Origin: Halobacteriovorax sp. DA5
GTDB lineage: Bacteria; Bdellovibrionota; Bacteriovoracia; Bacteriovoracales; Bacteriovoracaceae
Length of the DNA: 64,000 nt
Assembly: GCF_002903145.1 (NCBI RefSeq)
Contig: NZ_PPDJ01000009.1
Location: 248,001 to 312,000 of the forward strand
Direction of reading: 5' to 3'
Shown: positions 1 to 9,115 of the stretch, piece by piece
Position numbering within the stretch: position 1 is the first letter of the stretch
Layout: every line of letters begins with the position of its first letter
The notes under the pieces: model-generated
Told to the model about the DNA's origin: nothing
The model's input: only the letters and a program-made list of their open reading frames with translations
Database searches by the model: none
Made by a program: the position numbers and the translations under genes

Positions 1-2433
1 GTGATTCCTTCACATACTCGTTTAGACGGAGAAAGCAAAAAACTTCGTGGAACGATTATGGATATTGATGGTGCTAAAGTCGGTGGTACTGTTGATCATG
101 TTTATTCTCCTTTTATTGAAACAAATGAGTGGTTAACAGAGAGTTCTAGTCATTCAGATTTTGTTGAAGTTGAAGTAAGTCACTTAAGAAAAATTCTTAA
201 TGGTCAAGATGATGATCTCCAAGCTTATCTTCTAATTTCAGATGTTTTAAATTCTGAAGGTGAAACACTCGCATCTGCCACTGGTGCAAAAAGAAGAAAT
301 TCATTGAATAAACTTCTCTATGCAATGCTTGATAGAGACAAAGTAGGTATTCCTCAAGGAGTAAATACTGCTGATAACCACATTGGAATATTGAGAAGTA
401 CAATTGATAAAGTACTAGGGAATAAGGCAAATACATTAAAGTATTATGTCTTTTCAATGCTAAAGGATAATAAGAATGTTTCTGAAGCAGAGATTCAGGC
501 CGTAGTCGATTCAGTTGATAACTTTAGTGATAATTACTTTACAAAGAGAATTACTGAATCATCTGAAGTTTCAGGCTATGTTTTAAGAAAGCTTGAAGAG
601 TTTGGGCATATGCCAAAGATTTCTATCGATAAGAAATTTGTTGATGGTAAGTGGCATCCTAAAACAGATAAGATTATTATCAACGTTCATGCTGATACAG
701 ATGCTATTGTTGAGCAATATAAAGAAGTTGTTGCTGACTTAGAAAAAGAAATTAGTAAGGTTTCAAAGTTTTGTGAAATCAATTTTATAAGAGGACCTCC
801 ATCTGAGGAATTTGTTACAATTCCAAAATACGTAGGTCTTGACAGTGACTTCCTTGTAAATCTTTATTCTCAGTCCGCATTTAAGCAAGCTGGTCTTGAT
901 GCACAAGTTACTTATAATGGTAATTTAAAATTTAATTTCCTACCTACTGTTAATAACTCAGATGTTTGTGTTGATGATAAATTCTGTCACTTATCATTTT
1001 TTAAACCAGACCAATCAACAAAAGATCTTTTAGTCGATTTTGATACACATGCAAAATTTAAAGCACAATTTGATAAAGATCCTGTTTATATTTTTAATGA
1101 ATACATTAAGTCAGCTAACTTACAAGGAAATGCTAAAAACTACAGATATGAAGTTGTAGTTGAAAAGAATGCTACACTTGAAGATGGAAAGCTTGCTGAA
1201 ATTGTTCCAGATGTTGATCCTGAAAAAGGGCTTCTAATAAAGGTACGTTTTACAGAGGAAGGATATAAGAATCCTCTGGTTATTTTAGAAGAGGCTATGC
1301 ATGTGGAGCAAATTACACGCAATGGCGACTTCTTGAAACATCCGGTATTTTGGGCCGAAGCAGCTTTAAATGCAAAGCATGGATCAATGCGTTCTCGTGA
1401 GTTTTTAGCACGTGCAGAAGTAGATGCTATGGATAAGCTAACTAATATGATGAGAGGCTACTTCCAAGGAAGTGCTGATGAAGCACTTTCTAAAATTGAG
1501 CAATATGCAAATACGAGAAAAGAACACGCGTCTAAAATTGTAAATAACCTTAAGAAGAAAGTGCGTTCTGAAAAGACTGTTCGAAATGGTTTGGCCAAAC
1601 AATGGAAAGAACTTCATAAAGCACTTGAGGCGCAAGATCTCAAGTTAGATGATTATATTTCTTCAGGTAATCGTAAGAAAGTGGCAGAACTTATTGAAGC
1701 TTATATGCCATGGGAACAAATGGAGCCAACTGAGATTGCAGCTTGGCAAAGATGGTTAAAAGAAATTGAAAATCCAAGTGATGACTTCTTTGTGAGCTTT
1801 AGAGGCCTAGGAGATGATCTTGTTCGAGAATCAGATGATGGTGGACACTTCCTTATGGCCAAAATGCTAACTAAGAATCAGGGAAGTTATACGAGAAGGC
1901 TTCGTTCTTTAAAAACTTTCTTTGATAAAAAAATTAGTAAAAAGTCAGGTCAATATATGCCAGTTGAATTTCAATCGTTGGCCGCAGTATTTAAAGGGCA
2001 TAGTGTTGAGCCTTTAGGTTCTCCATTTTTATCAGGCTCAGTCCTATCTGTAGCAGATAGTTTTGCTAGTGAATTTAAAGGGCAAAATATAGCCGCACTA
2101 AAGATGTCTAATAATAGGAGCTTATTAAATCTTGTTTCAAATTATAATGAGCTAGAAGAGATGATTCCACTGATTGTCTTTCCTGATGAGATTATTTCAA
2201 TTGAACCTGCTGGAGATCTTGAAGCAATTCAGGATGCTGTTGAGGAAAAGATTGGACGCCAACTCAAACCAACTGAATTAGAAAGAATTGCGGTACAGTC
2301 CGATGATAATGAAGATTTCAAAGTTAAAGCGGTGCTTGAGTGGTGGAATCAAATTAACCCGGATGGTATTACATCTGCAAACTCAACTAAGACATGTAAG
2401 GATGTAATTAAAATGTTCCTATCTCAACAGTAA
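1..2433 (+). CDS. Large uncharacterised protein, 5' end cut by window edge
   Basis: The reading frame is open from the first base to a TAA at 2431, giving at least 810 residues. The first codon happens to be GTG but there is no upstream sequence to judge it, so the gene is probably truncated on the left. No family is recognised. Residues 430-437 read EEAMHVEQ and are followed about 35 residues later by a conserved-looking RSREFLARAEVDAM stretch. This faintly resembles the EExxH...E layout of some zincin-like domains, but a full HExxH is absent. A charged, probably helical region follows at about 480-560. Function unknown; the coding call itself is firm because of the long open frame. Confidence 0.75.
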   Translation: MIPSHTRLDGESKKLRGTIMDIDGAKVGGTVDHVYSPFIETNEWLTESSSHSDFVEVEVSHLRKILNGQDDDLQAYLLISDVLNSEGETLASATGAKRRNSLNKLLYAMLDRDKVGIPQGVNTADNHIGILRSTIDKVLGNKANTLKYYVFSMLKDNKNVSEAEIQAVVDSVDNFSDNYFTKRITESSEVSGYVLRKLEEFGHMPKISIDKKFVDGKWHPKTDKIIINVHADTDAIVEQYKEVVADLEKEISKVSKFCEINFIRGPPSEEFVTIPKYVGLDSDFLVNLYSQSAFKQAGLDAQVTYNGNLKFNFLPTVNNSDVCVDDKFCHLSFFKPDQSTKDLLVDFDTHAKFKAQFDKDPVYIFNEYIKSANLQGNAKNYRYEVVVEKNATLEDGKLAEIVPDVDPEKGLLIKVRFTEEGYKNPLVILEEAMHVEQITRNGDFLKHPVFWAEAALNAKHGSMRSREFLARAEVDAMDKLTNMMRGYFQGSADEALSKIEQYANTRKEHASKIVNNLKKKVRSEKTVRNGLAKQWKELHKALEAQDLKLDDYISSGNRKKVAELIEAYMPWEQMEPTEIAAWQRWLKEIENPSDDFFVSFRGLGDDLVRESDDGGHFLMAKMLTKNQGSYTRRLRSLKTFFDKKISKKSGQYMPVEFQSLAAVFKGHSVEPLGSPFLSGSVLSVADSFASEFKGQNIAALKMSNNRSLLNLVSNYNELEEMIPLIVFPDEIISIEPAGDLEAIQDAVEEKIGRQLKPTELERIAVQSDDNEDFKVKAVLEWWNQINPDGITSANSTKTCKDVIKMFLSQQ

Positions 2434-2456
2434 TTGATTAATTACAAATATTTACC

Positions 2457-2504
2457 CTTACCCTTTGTCCGAAAAACGGTTAAAATTGACGGATAAAGGG
2501 TAAG
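2457..2504 (+). promoter_or_regulatory. Strong hairpin covering the ribosome binding site of mpl
   Basis: The arms 2457-2471 and 2490-2504 form a 15-base-pair stem with a single G-U wobble around an 18-base loop. The right arm contains AAAGGG (2495-2500), the only Shine-Dalgarno candidate, and ends two bases before the mpl ATG at 2507. There is no U-tract, so it is not a typical terminator. It is likely to hide the ribosome binding site and act as a translational control element; that role is inference. Confidence 0.6.
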
Positions 2505-2506
2505 TT

Positions 2507-3931
2507 ATGAATTTAGAAAATTATAAAGATATAAATGCACTTTCTGCATTAACAGAATCAAATAAATTTAAAAAAGTATTCTTTTACCGCATTTGTGGGA
2601 CGGGAATGGGAGCAGCAGCTTGTTTACTAAAAGAAGCAGGCTTTGAAGTAGCTGGTGCGGATCGTATGTTTTACCCACCAATGAGTACCTATCTAGATAA
2701 CTCGGGTATTGATGTCTATAAATTTGAAGAACATAATATTGAAGAAGTAATTAAAGATTTTGATCTAATTGTTGTAGGTAATGTCGTTGCAAGAAACTCT
2801 GATGATGCAAAATTTATTGAAGAATCAGGAATTCCTTTTTGTTCATTTCCGGCCGCTATTGGAGCACTCGTTTTAAAAGATAAAACTGTTGTTGGTATTT
2901 CGGGGACGCACGGTAAGACGACAACTACATACTTCGGTGTTCAACTTTTTGAAAAGTTGGGAATGGAGCCGGGCTACCTTATCGGTGGTGTTATGGACGA
3001 GCGCCCACCTGCAAGAGTTGGAAGAGGGGATTACTTCTTTATTGAATCGGATGAGTACGATTCGGCATACTTTGAAAAATTCTCAAAATTTCGCTCTTAC
3101 TATATTAATAAATTAATTATTACATCTCTTGAGTTCGACCATGCAGATATTTTTGAATCAATTGAAGATATAAAAAATGAGTTTAAAGCAATTCTTCCTA
3201 GTGTGGACGAAGTAATTGCATGCTCTGAATGGAAAAGTATTAACGATCTTAAGGTTACGGATAAGTCTTGGTCAGAATATGATCGTGATAATGTGAAAAT
3301 AATCAATGTCGATAATGGTTTAACGACATTTTCTATGAAATGTTCTTTGGGTGATCACGAATTCAAAACAAATCTAATGGGACATCATAATATTTTAAAT
3401 TTAGCTTCTGTTATTATCGTTGCCTTAAAAGCTGGGAAAAAGCCTGAAGAGATTCAAGCAGGAATACTAGATCTAAGAATGGTTCAAAGAAGGCAAGAAG
3501 TTAAGGGGATATATAACGAGTCTCCGATAATCGATGATTTTGCACACCATCCAACAGCTGTTTTGGAAACACTACATGCTATTTCATTAAAATATCCAGG
3601 TAAGAAGATACATGCTTATTTAGAGCCAGGCTCAGCAACAGCTCGAAGTGACCTATTTCAAGAGCGCTTTGCTGATTCTTTAAAACAGGCTGCCAGTGCA
3701 ACGATTATCAAACCATCTCGTCCGACGACGGCCAAAGGGCAGGGGGATTTAGATGTTGATAAGTTACAATCAGACTTAGAGAAAAGCGGAATTAGAACAA
3801 ATGTTGTCACTGAGCTAGAGCCTTTAATTTCTTTAATTAAAGAAAATAGTAACGGGCAAAGTGTTCAATTAGTTATGAGCAATAGTTCTTGTCTCGGTTT
3901 ATGGAGTAGTGAGTTTGTTAAAGCACTTTAA
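2507..3931 (+). CDS. mpl: UDP-N-acetylmuramate:L-Ala-gamma-D-Glu-meso-DAP ligase (murein peptide recycling)
   Basis: This cytoplasmic Mur-ligase family enzyme reattaches recovered murein tripeptide to UDP-MurNAc with ATP. The 474 residues match the usual Mpl length. The N-terminal Rossmann part contains ICGTGMGAAACLLKEAG, the ATP loop GTHGKTTTT lies at about 132-140, EFDHADIF at about 208, and DDFAHHPTAV at about 343, which is characteristic of Mpl rather than MurC. The ATG at 2507 is preceded by AAAGGG, which lies in a strong hairpin. The 3' end overlaps the next gene by 23 bases, suggesting translational coupling with a secreted hydrolase. A role in reusing prey-derived wall peptides is conceivable but unproven. 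Confidence 0.92.
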   Translation: MNLENYKDINALSALTESNKFKKVFFYRICGTGMGAAACLLKEAGFEVAGADRMFYPPMSTYLDNSGIDVYKFEEHNIEEVIKDFDLIVVGNVVARNSDDAKFIEESGIPFCSFPAAIGALVLKDKTVVGISGTHGKTTTTYFGVQLFEKLGMEPGYLIGGVMDERPPARVGRGDYFFIESDEYDSAYFEKFSKFRSYYINKLIITSLEFDHADIFESIEDIKNEFKAILPSVDEVIACSEWKSINDLKVTDKSWSEYDRDNVKIINVDNGLTTFSMKCSLGDHEFKTNLMGHHNILNLASVIIVALKAGKKPEEIQAGILDLRMVQRRQEVKGIYNESPIIDDFAHHPTAVLETLHAISLKYPGKKIHAYLEPGSATARSDLFQERFADSLKQAASATIIKPSRPTTAKGQGDLDVDKLQSDLEKSGIRTNVVTELEPLISLIKENSNGQSVQLVMSNSSCLGLWSSEFVKAL

Positions 3932-5609
3932 AACAACTCTTCCATTTTTAATCGCTTTTACAAGTTTTTCAAATCAGTTTGTTCAAGCAAAAGAAATTAG
4001 TGATGCTCAAGTTATTAATGAGTATATGAAACTTCATCGCGCCCAGTATAAAGCGACATGCTCAATGAAGATATATAATGAGTCACAAAAGCTTTATAAA
4101 AACTTTTTAGGTAATGGTATTTTTATTCCGTTCAAACTAAATGGTGAACTTGATGAAGCTACGATTAAAGAATATCTCCCATTAATGCAAAAGAAACGTG
4201 AGTGGATTAAGGGTGTTAATAAACGTCTTTCAAAAATGCGTTCGTTTAGAAATGTTCTTTCGCGAAATCGTGAAATTCAAAATCAGTTTGAAAAGGCCAT
4301 GCGCCACAATTATAAATATCGCTATATAAAAGACTTAAAAACTAAATCATTAGTCGCTTTAAAATCAAAGAACGAGATAAAAAAATTTCTAACAGATCTT
4401 GAAGTATATTTAAATAGTCTTTTCTTTCTACAGTCATTCAGCTTTCCCGTTGATCATCTTCACCTAAGAAGTGAATACGATAAAGTGAAAGATATAGAGA
4501 CAGCAGAAGGTAAGCAGAAGTCAAACTCTGCTTATTTGTTAAGGAAGATCGTTGAAGATGGGAGTGTTGACCCTAAAAAAGGTCGATCTGATCTAAGCTT
4601 ACGGTCACTAATTGATTCAGTTTATTTACGTATTGTTGGTTTTGATAAGCCATTTTTAACGGAAGACCTCCGTTATGATATTTCGGATTTAATTTCTCGT
4701 CTTGATGGCGTTTTAAGACAAGGTTATAAGAAAACTTTTGCTAGAACAAATTATTGGCAAAAGAAAATCATTGAACGAGAGGATTACTACGTTGATCTTT
4801 TAAATAAGAGTAAAACGAAAGATGATATCTTAAAGAAAATTTTCGAAGATAAGAATCAAGCACGTTATGCTTTAAGTAAGTATATCTATGATAAAGAAGC
4901 ATTAGTTTATAAGTTTTGGAAAAGACAAAAAGAAATTTATCGCAAGCTATATGCACTTGAGACGATTCTCATTCATGAAGTTGGTCGCCTTGACGATAGT
5001 TACGGAAGTGAAAGAAGAGATGTTGCTAAGGTTGTAATCAATCGTGTTGATAATCCTGGCTATAATACTATTGAAAGTGACGAGCCTTTCTATCAGTCAC
5101 TATTAGATGCTGGAGTTAAGGACACACAAAAGTATCCTTGGTTAAATGTACTTTTTAAAAGGGGACAATTCTCTTTTACTTACTTTTTTATTCCTGCATC
5201 TAAAGGAATCTTTTGTCCTGATCAATCAAAGTCTGCTCGCAAACTAATGCGTAAGAACTTGAAAATGATTTTAGATGAGTTACATAACCCTGATAAAGAT
5301 TTCAAAGCTACTCGCTATTTTTCGAGAGCATCAATGCTGGGAAGAATGGATATGTCATCACTATGGGATGAATATTCAAGCATGGAAGAAAGGCCTGGGC
5401 CTTTAATTCATAATACGACAAGATTAAATACTCTACTGAATCGTAAGAACTTGAACTTCTTGTATTCATTTAAAGATAGTGGCGAGCAAACATATGATGT
5501 TTATCGCTATAAAAATAATGTTTATGTACATTCTGCGAGGACTGGTAAATTCTACCAATATCGTAATCCTCATTATTTCAAATACTTCGTAAAGAACGAT
5601 GATTACTAA
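3909..5609 (+). CDS. Secreted protein with SleB-like cell-wall hydrolase domain
   Basis: The 566-residue product starts at GTG inside the end of mpl. It has a signal peptide of about 27 residues ending near FVQAKE, so it is exported. Around residues 345-450 the segments LETILIHEVGRLDDSYGSE, KVVINRVDNPGYN and RGQFSFTY resemble the SleB/CwlJ (Hydrolase_2) layout. In that family a Glu after a short helix is catalytic, a VxNRV helix follows, and a QFS motif comes later. The long basic, helical N-terminal part (30-340) is not recognised. The 23-base overlap with mpl points to a shared murein role. Family assignment is from motif resemblance only. Confidence 0.55.
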   Translation: MSLLKHFKTTLPFLIAFTSFSNQFVQAKEISDAQVINEYMKLHRAQYKATCSMKIYNESQKLYKNFLGNGIFIPFKLNGELDEATIKEYLPLMQKKREWIKGVNKRLSKMRSFRNVLSRNREIQNQFEKAMRHNYKYRYIKDLKTKSLVALKSKNEIKKFLTDLEVYLNSLFFLQSFSFPVDHLHLRSEYDKVKDIETAEGKQKSNSAYLLRKIVEDGSVDPKKGRSDLSLRSLIDSVYLRIVGFDKPFLTEDLRYDISDLISRLDGVLRQGYKKTFARTNYWQKKIIEREDYYVDLLNKSKTKDDILKKIFEDKNQARYALSKYIYDKEALVYKFWKRQKEIYRKLYALETILIHEVGRLDDSYGSERRDVAKVVINRVDNPGYNTIESDEPFYQSLLDAGVKDTQKYPWLNVLFKRGQFSFTYFFIPASKGIFCPDQSKSARKLMRKNLKMILDELHNPDKDFKATRYFSRASMLGRMDMSSLWDEYSSMEERPGPLIHNTTRLNTLLNRKNLNFLYSFKDSGEQTYDVYRYKNNVYVHSARTGKFYQYRNPHYFKYFVKNDDY

Positions 5610-5652
5610 TTTTTATTGAGTATAAACTATTGAAAATAGTGCCTTAAACTAG

Positions 5653-5681
5653 TTGTTAAAACGTGCTAATAGAAGTATATT
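5653..5681 (+). promoter_or_regulatory. Probable sigma-70 promoter of metK
   Basis: A -35 box TTGTTA at 5653-5658 and a -10 box TATATT at 5676-5681 are separated by exactly 17 bases, 47 bases before the metK start. The -35 overlaps a 13-base motif, AACTAGTTGTTAA (5647-5659), that recurs upstream of fliF. I saw no recognisable SAM riboswitch in the 119-base leader. Confidence 0.45.
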
Positions 5682-5728
5682 CATTCAATTATTAGTGTAT
5701 TAATTATTTATAGCTAGGAGATGAGGCA

Positions 5729-6895
5729 GTGCTAAAAGATTTTACATTCACTTCTGAATCAGTAACAGAAGGGCACCCTGATAAAATTGCGGATCAAATC
5801 AGTGATGCGGTACTTGATGCGATGTTAGAACAAGATCCAAAATCTCGTGTTGCTTGTGAGACTATGATTACAACTGGTTTAGTTGTTCTTGCAGGTGAGA
5901 TTACTTCGAAAGCTAATATCGATTTTCAAGAAACAGTAAGAAATAAAATTAGAGAGATTGGATACGATCACTCTGACAAAGGTTTTGATGCTAACACTTG
6001 TGGAGTTATGGTTGCTCTTGATAAGCAATCACCAGATATCGCTCAAGGTGTAAACGTTGGTGAAGGTACTTATACAGAATTAGGTGCTGGTGACCAAGGT
6101 CTAATGTTTGGTTACGCTTGTAATGAAACAGACAGTTTTATGCCAATGACAATTGATCTTTCTCACAGACTTGCTGAAAGACTTTCAGAAGTTAGAAAGA
6201 ATGGAACTCTAGGTGAGCTTAGAGCTGATGGTAAGACACAAGTATCTGCTCAGTACGTAGATGGTAAACTTTCACGTATTGATGCAATCGTTGTTTCTAC
6301 TCAACACTCAGACAACATGACTCTTGCTCAAGTTCAAGAAGCAGTAAGAGAAGAAGTTGTTAATAAAGTTGTTCCAGCTTCACTTGTTGATAACAACACA
6401 AAATACTTCATTAACCCAACTGGTAAATTTGTTATCGGTGGCCCAATGGGTGACTGTGGTCTTACTGGTAGAAAGATTATCGTTGATACTTACGGTGGTC
6501 ACGGTGCTCACGGTGGTGGTGCATTCTCTGGTAAAGATCCAACTAAAGTTGACCGTTCAGCTGCTTATGCTACAAGACAAATTGCTAAGCACATCGTTGC
6601 TGCAGGTCTAGCTGAAAAAGCTCTAGTACAAGTTGCATACGCAATTGGTGTTGCTGAGCCAATGTCACTACTTGTTGATACTTTTGGTACAGAGAAAGTT
6701 GATGTTGCAAAGATTAACAATGCTGTTAACCAAATCTTTGATATGAAGCCAGCTTCAATCATTGAAAGACTAGATCTTCTAAGACCAATCTATTCTCCAA
6801 CTGCTGCTTATGGGCACTTTGGTAGAACTAAAGATGGATTCTTTCCTTGGGAAGAGCTGTCTTACGTAGAGAAGTTAAAAGCTTTATGCCTTTAA
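5729..6895 (+). CDS. metK: S-adenosylmethionine synthetase
   Basis: MetK makes S-adenosylmethionine from methionine and ATP in the cytoplasm. The 388-residue length is typical. Signature segments are visible: [13 protein letters not shown] with the ATP-binding His16 and Asp18, and the glycine-rich loop [20 protein letters not shown] at about 254-273. The start is GTG at 5729, eight bases after AGGAG (5716-5720). An ATG at 5721 is out because it meets a stop after four codons. The gene is monocistronic, with its own promoter and a strong terminator. Confidence 0.97.
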   Translation: MLKDFTFTSESVTEGHPDKIADQISDAVLDAMLEQDPKSRVACETMITTGLVVLAGEITSKANIDFQETVRNKIREIGYDHSDKGFDANTCGVMVALDKQSPDIAQGVNVGEGTYTELGAGDQGLMFGYACNETDSFMPMTIDLSHRLAERLSEVRKNGTLGELRADGKTQVSAQYVDGKLSRIDAIVVSTQHSDNMTLAQVQEAVREEVVNKVVPASLVDNNTKYFINPTGKFVIGGPMGDCGLTGRKIIVDTYGGHGAHGGGAFSGKDPTKVDRSAAYATRQIAKHIVAAGLAEKALVQVAYAIGVAEPMSLLVDTFGTEKVDVAKINNAVNQIFDMKPASIIERLDLLRPIYSPTAAYGHFGRTKDGFFPWEELSYVEKLKALCL

Positions 6896-6904
6896 TATAA
6901 AAAA

Positions 6905-6931
6905 GAGCTCCCAATAGGGAGCTTTTTTTTT
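6905..6931 (+). terminator. Rho-independent terminator after metK
   Basis: The stem AGCTCCC/GGGAGCT (6906-6912 with 6917-6923) closes an AATA loop and runs into nine T residues. Confidence 0.9.
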
Positions 6932-6953
6932 GTTTTCAGTTTAAAATACCTTT

Positions 6954-7184
6954 ATGAATGAATTCCTCATGTTCACATTGCGCTACACGCCATTTTGGTC
7001 AATTCCAATTATTATAATCGGTGGCCGTTTTGCGTATTACTACTGGCTTAGAGGCTATACTCTGCCACCATTATTTTTTGCACTTTGCTCTTGTATCTCA
7101 AGTTTCTTTCTCTTTATTTGGATAATGGCCGGTGGCCCAGACAAAGTTGTTCATTATTTCTTAGATATTGTAAGAAACTTTTAG
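6954..7184 (+). CDS. Small two-span membrane protein, function unknown
   Basis: The 76-residue product is very hydrophobic, with two likely membrane segments at about 14-32 and 37-60 (containing LPPLFFALCSCISSFFLFIW). It is not a family I recognise. There is no Shine-Dalgarno before the ATG; a TAAAAT box (6942-6947) lies six bases upstream, so the mRNA may be leaderless. It lies alone between the metK terminator and the promoter of the next regulator. The composition and intergenic position support a real gene, but small size limits certainty. Confidence 0.55.
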   Translation: MNEFLMFTLRYTPFWSIPIIIIGGRFAYYYWLRGYTLPPLFFALCSCISSFFLFIWIMAGGPDKVVHYFLDIVRNF

Positions 7185-7261
7185 AGACTAAACTTTTTGT
7201 TTAATACTGTAATATTAGCTATTTATGCTAGTTTCGGAAGTTTTATCTTGGTGTTAAAAAA

Positions 7262-7289
7262 TTGACACGTCCACGAATTATTCGATACC
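7262..7289 (+). promoter_or_regulatory. Possible sigma-70 promoter of the response regulator
   Basis: A perfect TTGACA (7262-7267) is followed after 16 bases by GATACC (7284-7289), a mediocre -10. It lies 48 bases before the start codon. Confidence 0.35.
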
Positions 7290-7336
7290 ATTTTAGTGGG
7301 ACAATTTTAACCTCACACGATGAGAGGCAATGACAC

Positions 7337-8878
7337 ATGAAGAATGATTTTAGTTTTCTAACTGATACATTTTCTAATGATGAATCAGATAATGAAGTAA
7401 AAATCGATCAAGGAAGAAAACCAGTCATTATTGTCGTGGAAGATGATCAAACTCTTTCCGCAATGATAACGAAGTATCTAAGTAAGAAGATTAACCTAGA
7501 AGTTATTAGTTTCTCTTCTCCTGCACCTGCAATCGAGCATATTACAAAGAATCAAGTTGATCGCTTTTGTTTAATTACTGACATTAGTTTTGAAGATAAT
7601 TCTTCAGATGGGCTTTACTTAATCGACCTCTTAAAAGAGCGTGGGCTAACTTTTAGCTCGATAGCGATGACTGGGTTTGCATCAATTGAAACTGCCATTG
7701 CGGCAACGAAGAAAGGTGTTTTTCACTATCTAACAAAACCGTTTGAGTTAGAAGCGCTTAAGGATCTAGTTGTTAGAGCTCTTGTTCACAAGCTAGAGTA
7801 TCGCGAAAGTCTTGAGATTAATGCTAATTCATCAGTATCAAGCGATAAACGCTCATTTAGTAGTAGATACAAGCTAGAGATGCCTACAGAAGATGATATG
7901 TTTTGTGGGATGATTGGACGCTCAAAACCAATGAGAAAGATTTTTGAAAGAATTAAGAAGGTTGCTGCTTCTAATTCGACAATCTTAATTGGTGGACCTT
8001 CTGGTACAGGGAAGGAGTTGGTAGCGAAGGCCATTCACTTATCATCAAATCGTAATCACAATAAAATTGTAAATGTAAACTGTGGTGCCATTCCTGGAGA
8101 ACTCTTAGAAAGTGAGCTATTCGGTCATGAGAAAGGAGCCTTTACTGGAGCAGTATCAAGTCGCATGGGACGCTTTGAAGCTGCTAATGGTGGGTCAATT
8201 TTCTTAGATGAAATTGGTGATATGCCACTACTACTTCAAGTAAAACTTCTTAGAGTTCTACAGCAAAGAGAAATCGAGCGAGTTGGTTCTTCAACGACGA
8301 CTCCTGTTGATGTTCGTATCATTACGGCAACACACAGAAACCTTGAAGATTCTGTACAGCAAGGTAATTTTAGAGAAGATCTCTATTATCGTTTAAACGT
8401 AATTCCTATAAAAATCCCTGCTCTTAAAGATCGCAGGGAAGATATTCCACTTTTAATATCATATTTCTTATCTCGTTTTGTAAGTGCAGACGGAAGAAAC
8501 GATATTGAATTAGATGATGAGACTTTTGAAATTCTTATGTCTTATGAATGGCCTGGTAACGTTCGTGAACTTGAGAATTTAATTGAAAGACTTGTTATCT
8601 TAAGAGGTGGGAATAAGATTAGACCGCAAGATTTACCGCCTAAAATCTTAGCTCTTACAAATCGTTCGATGATTGATACAGATGACCTTGTTAGTCTTCC
8701 AGAAAACGGTATCAATTTAAAAGATTTTATGAATGAAGTAGAGGAGTCGCTAATTAAGCAAGCTCTTATTAAAACAAATGGTAATAAGAACCAAGCTTCA
8801 AAGCTGCTCCAGATGAATCGTACGACACTTATCGAAAAAATGAAGAAGAGAAATTTAGACGTTAATATGCAACAATAA
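7337..8878 (+). CDS. NtrC-family sigma-54-dependent response regulator
   Basis: The 513-residue protein has three domains. The receiver spans about 29-150, with acidic cluster EDD at 35-37, likely phospho-acceptor Asp82 in ITDIS, and KPF near 134. The AAA+ sigma-54 activation domain has Walker A GGPSGTGKE at about 219-227, the intact GAFTGA loop from 267, Walker B IFLDEIGD and FREDLYYRLNV. A Fis-type helix-turn-helix lies at the C-terminus (NQASKLLQMNRTTLIEKM). It should open sigma-54 promoters when phosphorylated by an unseen sensor kinase. Its place next to the flagellar block suggests an FlrC-like or FleR-like role, which is inference. Confidence 0.9.
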   Translation: MKNDFSFLTDTFSNDESDNEVKIDQGRKPVIIVVEDDQTLSAMITKYLSKKINLEVISFSSPAPAIEHITKNQVDRFCLITDISFEDNSSDGLYLIDLLKERGLTFSSIAMTGFASIETAIAATKKGVFHYLTKPFELEALKDLVVRALVHKLEYRESLEINANSSVSSDKRSFSSRYKLEMPTEDDMFCGMIGRSKPMRKIFERIKKVAASNSTILIGGPSGTGKELVAKAIHLSSNRNHNKIVNVNCGAIPGELLESELFGHEKGAFTGAVSSRMGRFEAANGGSIFLDEIGDMPLLLQVKLLRVLQQREIERVGSSTTTPVDVRIITATHRNLEDSVQQGNFREDLYYRLNVIPIKIPALKDRREDIPLLISYFLSRFVSADGRNDIELDDETFEILMSYEWPGNVRELENLIERLVILRGGNKIRPQDLPPKILALTNRSMIDTDDLVSLPENGINLKDFMNEVEESLIKQALIKTNGNKNQASKLLQMNRTTLIEKMKKRNLDVNMQQ

Positions 8879-8915
8879 ATTTCTACTTAACAAAGCCATT
8901 ATGACACCAATACTT

Positions 8916-8941
8916 AAGCCGACTTTCACAGTCGGCTTTTT
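8916..8941 (+). terminator. Rho-independent terminator after the response regulator
   Basis: A nine-base-pair stem AAGCCGACT/AGTCGGCTT (8916-8924 with 8930-8938) with a five-base loop is followed by a short T-run. Confidence 0.8.
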
Positions 8942-9008
8942 AAATGCCTAATATTCTGTAATGTAAAATCTTTGACATGGAAAAATCGTCCTATGAGAAA
9001 AATTTTCC

Positions 9009-9024
9009 TTTGAAATATTTCAAA
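9009..9024. promoter_or_regulatory. Perfect 16-base palindrome upstream of the TPR gene
   Basis: TTTGAAATATTTCAAA is identical to its reverse complement. It lies seven bases before a TAAAAT box (9031-9036), in the position of an operator over the -35 region. No regulator is identified. Confidence 0.35.
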
Positions 9025-9115
9025 ATATTGTAAAATGAATTCACGGCATGCTTTAGGACGAAGAAATTGCCAAATAATTGACGTTATTAAATTTGAAACA
9101 GGAAGTTTCTACCAA

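Noticed and set aside
5610..5728. SAM riboswitch upstream of metK
   Set aside because: Only a weak six-base-pair hairpin (5626-5640) and a promoter are present; no SAM-I, SAM-II or SAM-III core or terminator switch was recognised.
9035..9115. Longer N-terminus for the TPR protein
   Set aside because: It would bury the signal peptide and has no ribosome site; the ATG at 9116 has both.
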